Translations under genes and position numbers: made by a program
In this document: in pieces, positions 58,408 through 64,000 of the stretch
Layout: each line of letters begins with the position of its first letter
How positions within the stretch are numbered: the stretch's first letter is position 1
Assembly: GCA_023213395.1 (NCBI GenBank)
Contig: CM041465.1
Span: forward strand, 166,105,741 to 166,169,740
Reading direction: 5' to 3'
Length of the DNA: 64,000 nt
DNA from: Cycas panzhihuaensis
Lineage: Eukaryota; Cycadophyta
The notes under the pieces: generated by a model
Seen by the model: the letters and a program-made list of their open reading frames with translations, nothing else
The model's database searches: none
What the model was told of the DNA's origin: nothing

Positions 58408-58926
58408 TCAAAGGCGGTTAATAGGAAGAGGGAGGCAACGCTCAAGGATGAGGCGCACAAGGGCGTTTGCCTCAGCATTGAGGTCCTGAGGGATGTGCCG
58501 AATGTTAACAGATGAGAAGTGGGCCAAGAGAGATCTGGCAGCTGAAGCGAGGGTTCTCAGGTGAGGGCATCGCACCTGGTAAACCTGGGTGAGATGAGAC
58601 ACCATAACCTAAGAGTCACAAAGTAAAATGATAGGTCTATGATAGAAATAGAGAGTATCAGTAAGGGCTTCAATAAAGGCCATGTATTCGACTTTGTTAT
58701 TGGTTACTTCAGGGAGGAAGATCCCAGAGTACAGGAAATCGTGTCCGGAGGGGCTGTGAAGGATCCAAGCAGCAGCATAAGGTCCAAGGTAGAGGGGCAT
58801 GGGTGAACACAAAGTCCTGGTGATAATAAACAATAATGGAGTGAAAGAGAGGCTTGAACGGTGAGCAGTAAGTGGTCGTGGAGGGTAGGAGGACCTTGCA
58901 ATGAGGCTACCCAAGGACGAGAGCAA
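58408..58926 (-). pseudogene. Element C additional RNase H, first catalytic motif deleted
   Basis: The domain matches the B aRH (AAAWILHSPSGHDFLYSGIF, VEYMAFIEALTDTL, IILLCDS, VSHLTQVYQVRC, HIPQDLNAEANALV). A 30-bp in-frame deletion near 58795 removes the FTDGGS segment with the first catalytic Asp. The last Asp is Asn as in B. One stop follows LLCDS. This copy should be catalytically dead. Confidence 0.8.
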
Positions 58927-59333
58927 GCAGTCTGACCACTACTTGAGAGTAGGTAGAAAAAGGCACCTTGGGGTACCGAAGGTTGCTTTGTGAAGCAAAA
59001 CATGCTCCCAGACAAGGGGGCATTCCCTTTAGAGACTCCAGGGGTAGAAAAGAGTTGCAAAAACAAGTCCAGGACAGCGAAACGATCCAAACGAGTATAA
59101 ACTCGGGCATGCACGGGAGTGGCACGTAAAATAAGATGGAAGGGCCCTACAGAAAGTGTAATGATGAGGTGCCATAAATGCAATTGCAAGAAAGAGCAAA
59201 AAGAGTACCAAAGGAGCATAACGGGAGGCAGGACCAGAAGACAAAGGTAATCAGGGAAATGGGATGATCCCAATGGCTATCGCAAGAGCAAAAATAGAGG
59301 TAGTACCCATCGAGGCCCCCACCTATATAAGGA
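58927..59333. other. Spacer between aRH and antisense promoter in C
   Basis: It is homologous to B 21919-22444; no domain was recognised on either strand. Confidence 0.5.
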
Positions 59334-59340
59334 AATTCAA
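59334..59340 (+). promoter_or_regulatory. TATA box of the antisense gene in C
   Basis: ACCTATATAAGGAAATTC is conserved with B 22445-22451. It is about 157 bp before the exon 1 ATG at 59491. An upstream ATG at 59340 opens a short overlapping frame in another phase. Confidence 0.7.
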
Positions 59341-59514
59341 TGGAAAACGAATTCATTGTCATCGGCTCTCGTGAGAAACCAGAGCCATTTCCTTACACAG
59401 CAGAGTGCCGCCTGACTTTGGAGGCACACGAAGGGAGATCGAACTATTGGATTGGAGCGCGGGGAGAGCCAGCAAGATCATCAGAGCGAGATGGCGACAA
59501 CCAGACCAGATCCA

Positions 59515-59996
59515 GTGAGTGGATCCCATGAAACCCATCCCATTTCACAGTTTTTATTTGAGTACTCTTTGTTAATTTTCATGTAGTTTTTGTGCCCCAT
59601 ATGGGCAGATAGTGGCCTCTCAGAGTCTAAATTAGACCCAAAAAGAGGAGGGACCTGGGCATTAGGGAGCCCTAGTCCTGGTGGGCCCCACGGGGTCCAC
59701 CCAAAGAGATTTTTTTTATTTTTTAGGGCAGAAACCCCCCTCTTTTGGGGGGGTGTCATTCCTACTACGGCAAAGATCACAGTGCCGTGATCTTTGCCAT
59801 GGGGCCTCGATCGTCGTGGGACCTGAGCTAAACTTTACGGTACTGCGAAGTTTAACGTAGTACGAAGGCAAATCTGCAGAAAAAAGAAGATGGGGGGCCA
59901 TGAGGCCCCAAGTCTCAATCAAACAGAGCTGGCAAATAGCCAGAAGGATAGAGGTATGACATAGGCTTGACTTTGACTATTTTGTAGTGTTGACAG
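59515..59996 (+). other. Predicted intron 1 of antisense gene in C (482 bp)
   Basis: Donor CCA|GTGAGT, acceptor TGTTGACAG|GCTGTTATC. The length is identical to B despite many substitutions. It contains the hairpins at 59769-59854. Confidence 0.7.
59769..59854. repeat. Pair of inverted repeats in intron 1 of C antisense gene
   Basis: GGCAAAGATCAC/GTGATCTTTGCC (59769-59780 and 59787-59798, perfect 12-bp arms) is followed by TAAACTT/AAGTTTA (59829-59835 and 59848-59854). Arms in B and C differ by compensating changes: B has the pair CAAAGATC/GATCTTTG, and the C stem is longer. Confidence 0.82.
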
Positions 59997-60350
59997 GCTG
60001 TTATCGCGGTGGATAACCACGAGAACATAGGGATGGCGATGCTCAGTTATATTGAGATGATGTCGAGGGAGGACAAGGGGGTCCTACTGAGGTGCGGCCC
60101 ATTTAAGGCCCTGAAGACACCTCAGTATACATCAAACTAGAGATTATTAGTGGATATCATATCACACTAGGATCGGAGGAGGTACATTTTCCACGTACCC
60201 CAGGTGGGAGACATGACAGTGACGCCGAGGGATATCCGGGCAGACATTAGAGTATCAATCGGGAGGCCAACACATCGAGCGCTGCCTAGCAATGAGGCAG
60301 CGCATAGGGAGACAGCAGTATTCTTCATAGGGATGGACAGATGGGAAAGG

Positions 60351-60448
60351 AGAGGAGTTCCTCTCCAGACTATGGTTATGTACAGACAGATAGGAGAGGA
60401 GAGGAGTTCCTCTCTAAACTATGGTTATGTCCAGGATTCCTCGGGTGA
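60351..60448 (+). repeat. 49-bp tandem duplication in C antisense gene
   Basis: AGAGGAGTTCCTCTC with TATGGTTATGT occurs twice, at 60351 and 60400. B has a single copy (about 23472). A 49-bp addition shifts the reading frame of exon 2. Confidence 0.85.
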
Positions 60449-61243
60449 GGAAGCTTATCACATTGTGCATTCTATTCCGAGTATCCCAGAAACAAAACTA
60501 TAGGGACATCCCTGGGGGATGGATGGATGTAGTTTGCCACTGTGAGGCCGGCGAAAGGATGGATTAGGCCACCCTGATAGCGGCGAACCTCGTCGCACAG
60601 CTAGATGCTATCAGGACAATAGGCAAAGGAGGACTATCATACAACATGTTGCTACAGTGCTAGTTCTTTGATCATTTCAGAGCAGTGGCACCAGCGGGGG
60701 GACCACACCCCATTGTAGAGTGGGCCCCAATGGTCCACAGGTGGTAGACCAGGCTGAGGGGGATAGAGGACCAGGCCCATGTCCAGCGCTTAGTGGAGGC
60801 TACATTGCTGGACCTCCTCACTATGACAGATTATGTGGCAGATCCATATAGGGCAGTGAGGTGGGACAGTGACGACAAGGTAGGCGGTGTAGGGGTGCTC
60901 CCAGGTGATGATGATGACGACAGAGATGGAGGAGATGGGGCTGGCCCGTCATGACCTGCGGGAGAGGCAGGTCCATCAAGGACAGAAGGAGGAGCAGTGG
61001 GGCCATCTGGGACTGTCGAATGAAAGGCATGCCCATCAGGGGCTATAGAGGAGAGTAGGGGGCTAGTGAGGAGGGCCCGTAGGCTACAGATCATGAGGAG
61101 ATCCTGAGAGACAATAGTTGAGCTAGTCCCAGTAAGGAGAGAGGCCTAGACAGAGGTGGTACCTAAGGAGGAGGTACCAGCAACTGGTGGGGAGCCAGGA
61201 GGAGAGGTTATCAAATAGGCAGAGGAGCTGATGGCCACAACAG

Positions 61244-61354
61244 GTGAGACCTAACCATTTCCTGGTCGTTTGATAGCCAGATAGGTAGTTTGATTTGGTT
61301 TTATTTTGGCATGCAGTTGGATGTATACTAACATATGGTATGTTGGGTTTGTAG
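61244..61354 (+). other. Predicted intron 2 of antisense gene in C (111 bp)
   Basis: Donor CAG|GTGAGA, acceptor TTTGTAG|GTACC. Same length as B (24320-24430) and nearly that of the A-fwd LTR copy (108 bp). Confidence 0.65.
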
Positions 61355-61500
61355 GTACCGCAGAGATCCGACAGTTGGTAGAGGCAATAGTGAGGGAGAT
61401 GTTCCCTCAGGTGTACGCAGAGGGGTAGCTGCCCATCCAGGCAGAGGATGCACCTAGATTGGCAAGTACCCATATGGCAGTAATAGAATAGGACATATGT

Positions 61501-62122
61501 ATTTGATTTTGGCAGGGGAAAGCACGGGCCTCCAGGGGGTCATATATATAGAGTCATATGATTGTACCCCCCTACAAGGACCCCAGCTTCCCATATGTAC
61601 GATGTGACATATGATTTTAATGTATATATATATACGGGGTAATTGGTACCCCATTTTGATATGAGATGATATGTATATCATGTGTGGTAGATGACATGTA
61701 TATTTTGTTATGTATGTTATAGATGCTTTGTTATATGATGCACGTATTTCCTTCCATGCATGGCTATATATCTAACAGGAGCACACACATCCACTATGAG
61801 TAGAGTTGATAGGCACATATGAGGTTAGAGTTAGAGCGACGCGCACGTCCGTGGAGAAGCATAGCAGGATATGCGAAGGAAACACCAAGCGAGAGAGGAG
61901 GAGTAACGATACTCTAGAGAGTCATCCTAACTGGGGGATGCCCAAATAGGAAGACAAAAGTCCCAAAAGGATATAGGAACATAAGTTCCACAGGAGGAAT
62001 CGGAAAGAAGAAAGAGGAGGCCATCCTAAGTTGCCATTCTACCCATGGCTGGGAGAAATGGGAACAACTTAAGATGGTAGTTTAGGCTCATTTCAGAGCG
62101 TGGCGAAGGGATTGCCGAGGGA
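61501..62122. other. Spacer after integrase of C
   Basis: It is homologous to B 25047-25690, including the GGGAAAGCACGGGCC word and AACTGGGGGATGCCCAAATAG. No gypsy domain is seen; probably the 3' end of the antisense transcript. Confidence 0.45.
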
Positions 62123-64000
62123 TCATGCGTAAAATTTCTTAAGGAATTTCTCGTTGATAGCCTTCTCAAATTCCAGGCCTTCCAAGGTCACGATCCTATA
62201 GGCGTCGTTGTCAAGGCTCTCGAGAACGATGAAAGGACCAACCCATTTAGGCCTAAATTTGATCAGACGATCGTAGAGATATTCTAACTTAAGGATGTGG
62301 TCCCCAGGGCATAAAGGATGAGCACGAAGATGTTTGTCGTGAGTCCTTTGTAGGCGGGCTTTCGAAATAAGATTCACTTGATAAGCCATTAAGCACCTCT
62401 CATCCAGGGCCTCAAGATCTAGGAGACGAGCATGGCGGATAGACTCCTCATTGATAAGACCTCTAAGAGAAACCCGTCGAGAGGGGATCTCCACTTCCAG
62501 TGGGAGTACCACCTCGGTTCCATAGACTAAAGAAAATGGAGTCATTCTAGTAGCTGTACGGATAAAAGTACGATAGGCCCATAGAGTGGAAGGGAGTTGG
62601 AGGTGCCAATCTCTTTGAGATTGCGCAACAGTTTTCTTTAGAATGTTAATAAGGGTTTTGTTGAATGATTCAACTTACTCGTTTGCTTGGGGGTAATAAG
62701 GAGATGAGGTCTTATGCGAAATCTTGAATTTCTCGTAAAGCTCTTCCACCTCCTTATTACAAAAGGGGGTTCCATTGTCTGTGATTAAGACGTCTAGAAT
62801 CCTGAAATGGCAAACAATGTGTTGGTAGACGAAGGTGGCTATCGTCTTGCCAGGTGTAGTGGACAAGGGGATTGCCTCCACCCATTTGGTGAAATACTCA
62901 GCAGTAGTCAAGATGTACTTATGTTACGCGGAAGAAGGTGGTGATATGGTACCAATGAGGTCTGAACCCCATTGAGAAAAGGGCCATGGAGATACGATAG
63001 GGTGCAGGGCCTCGGAAGGCACATGAGAGATTTTAGCGTGCTCTTGGCATCACCGACATCTTAGGGCATAAGCGTGGGCATCCTTGAAAAGGGATGGCTA
63101 GTAATAACCCATGCGGAAGATCCTTTGGGCCATGGATTAGCCCCCAAAGTGGCCCCCACAAATGCCATGATGGCATTCGTGGAGTATTTAGTCTGCTTCG
63201 TCTGAAACGACACAGTGAAGCAGGATCCCATCGAAGGACCTTTTGTACAACACTTCGTCTACGAGGAAGTATTGTCTAGCGGTGGTGTGGATGCGTGATC
63301 TAACTTTGTTGCTGGCTTCAGGGCGGTATTCCTACTAAGTCAAATACCGCACAATGTCACCATACCACTCGCTGTCAGCGAGTGGGTGAGGAGAAGTACC
63401 CTGGATGGTCATAATAGACTCGTCAGGGAGAGAGTCATCAATGGGAACGCCGCTCGTGTTAGGAATGGGGGCATCTGCTAACTGTTCTGCCACTATCATT
63501 CCCTTTTTCGACTTCCTGTTAATGACTTATAGGTCAAACTCTTGAAGAAGGATGACCCAACAACCTGCCCTACCCGTCAAGTCTGAACGAGTAAGCAAAA
63601 TAACGCAAGGGATCAGATTGGATGATCACCTTGGTAGTATTACCGAGTAGGTAATGCCTAAACTTCTTGGTCACATGGATCAAGGAGAGACATTCCTTCT
63701 CGGTGGGAGGATAATTAAGTTCAACAGCCACAAGGGTGCGGCTGATAAAATAGATTGCTCTCTTGGTTCCCGAATTGTTCTCATGTGCGAGCATTGCGCC
63801 CAGGGATTCATCGATGGCTAAGGTATATAAGACGAAGGGCCTATCGAAACGAGGAGGCACTAACGTAGGAGCATAAGTGAGTGCTCCTTTAAGTCCTACA
63901 AAGGCTTGTTGGGTCTTGTCAGACCAAACAAACGAGGCTTCTTTCTTCAATAGATTGGTAAGGGGTTTAGCATTTATGGCGAAGTCTGCTAAAAAGCGCC
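62123..64000 (-). pseudogene. gag-pol: Element C pol: RNase H and integrase (truncated by window edge)
   Basis: RNase H enters at the right edge (VWSDKTQQAFVGLKGAL, YTLAIDESLGAML without the usual first Asp, EKECLSL). A 1-bp insertion in an A-run near 63597 shifts the frame; B has AAGCAAATAA where C has AAGCAAAATAA. Integrase follows to 62123: zinc motif region 63210-63040, WGSDLIG, ITDNGTPFCNKEVEELYEKF, then MTPFSLVYGTEVVLPLEVE to KKFYA. The last 140 codons (62545-62123) are fully open and better preserved than in B. Other stops and the frameshift inactivate it. Confidence 0.86.

Larger units (their letters stand above)
59491..61500 (+). pseudogene. Antisense plant-mobile-domain-like gene in element C
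   Basis: It is the same gene as B 22613-25040. Exon 1 (59491-59514) codes MATTRPDP. Exon 2 (59997-61243) begins AVIAVDNHENIGMAMLSYIE, then has RRRYIFHVPQVGDMTVTPRDI (PMD signature), WERRGVPLQTMV, GGWMDVVC, GGLSYNMLLQC, APAGGPHPIVEWAPM, RWDSDD and an acidic/Pro-Gly tail. Exon 3 starts at 61355 with EIRQLVEAIVREMFPQVYAE. C keeps the frame where B is shifted near 23190, but has its own lesions: a 49-bp tandem duplication (60351-60448), a few stops, and loss of about 500 bp of exon 3 (present in B at ~24550-25045). Confidence 0.72.
55443..64000 (-). mobile_element. Gypsy element C (relative of B), right end outside window
   Basis: This minus-strand element has the same organisation as B: 3' LTR (55443-58047), polypurine tract, aRH, antisense PMD-like gene on the plus strand, integrase and RNase H. 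RT, protease, gag and the 5' LTR lie beyond 64000. The plus-strand start TGAAAC and inner end GAAACA match the B LTR ends. The left target site is GTACC (55438-55442). Overall it is clearly homologous to B but distinctly diverged. Confidence 0.92.

Overview
This window is nuclear plant DNA made almost entirely of LTR retrotransposons. No host gene, tRNA, rRNA, organelle segment, CRISPR array or bacterial feature was recognised. The evidence for a plant is the two element types, Ty1/copia and Ty3/gypsy elements of the dual-RNase H Tat/Ogre kind, together with plant mobile domain (PMD) coding sequence and initiator-Met primer sites in the copia elements. The species cannot be named from this sequence, but the depth of nesting suggests a large, repeat-rich genome.

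The layout can be read as a four-layer stack. Layer 1 is copia D (minus strand, 37723-41046), of which only the middle is visible. Layer 2 is two copies of a gypsy family, here called A, in opposite orientation on either side of D. A-fwd runs from before base 1 to 37722. A-rev runs from 41047 to the right and is last seen at 51487. Layer 3 inside A-fwd is an LTR-like piece (2782-~3373), a solo LTR with target duplication TTCTT (5154-5730), copia G (~7157-12397) and the 16.5-kb gypsy element B (18544-35080, minus strand, 2550-bp LTRs, target duplication TTGTC). Layer 3 inside A-rev is copia E (46320-51446, 188-bp LTRs, target duplication GCAAC) and copia F (51488-55442). Layer 4 is element C, a relative of B, which splits the 3' LTR of F at 55443 and runs off the right edge.

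The elements are decayed by nonsense changes more than by indels. B keeps a single gag-pol frame of about 2,220 codons (32359 to 25691) and E one of about 1,340 codons (47181 to 51209), both broken only by in-frame stops. A, D, F and G are more worn. B and C carry gag, protease, RT, RNase H and integrase on the minus strand (C only from the RNase H onward), and a second, archaeal-like RNase H (aRH) downstream of integrase.

The most interesting feature is a gene on the opposite strand of B and C, between integrase and aRH. It has its own TATA box, a short first coding exon, a 482-bp first intron of identical length in both elements, a PMD-like exon and a 111-bp second intron of identical length. 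A third copy of this gene, with the second intron at the same place (108 bp), lies inside the 3' LTR of A-fwd and is missing from the A-rev LTR. Near-palindromes centred on GGTACC-like cores occur both in the LTRs of B and C and in the first intron of this gene. The aRH domains have repeatedly lost catalytic acidic residues. All boundaries were read by eye; solo LTRs, target duplications and introns are predictions from sequence alone.
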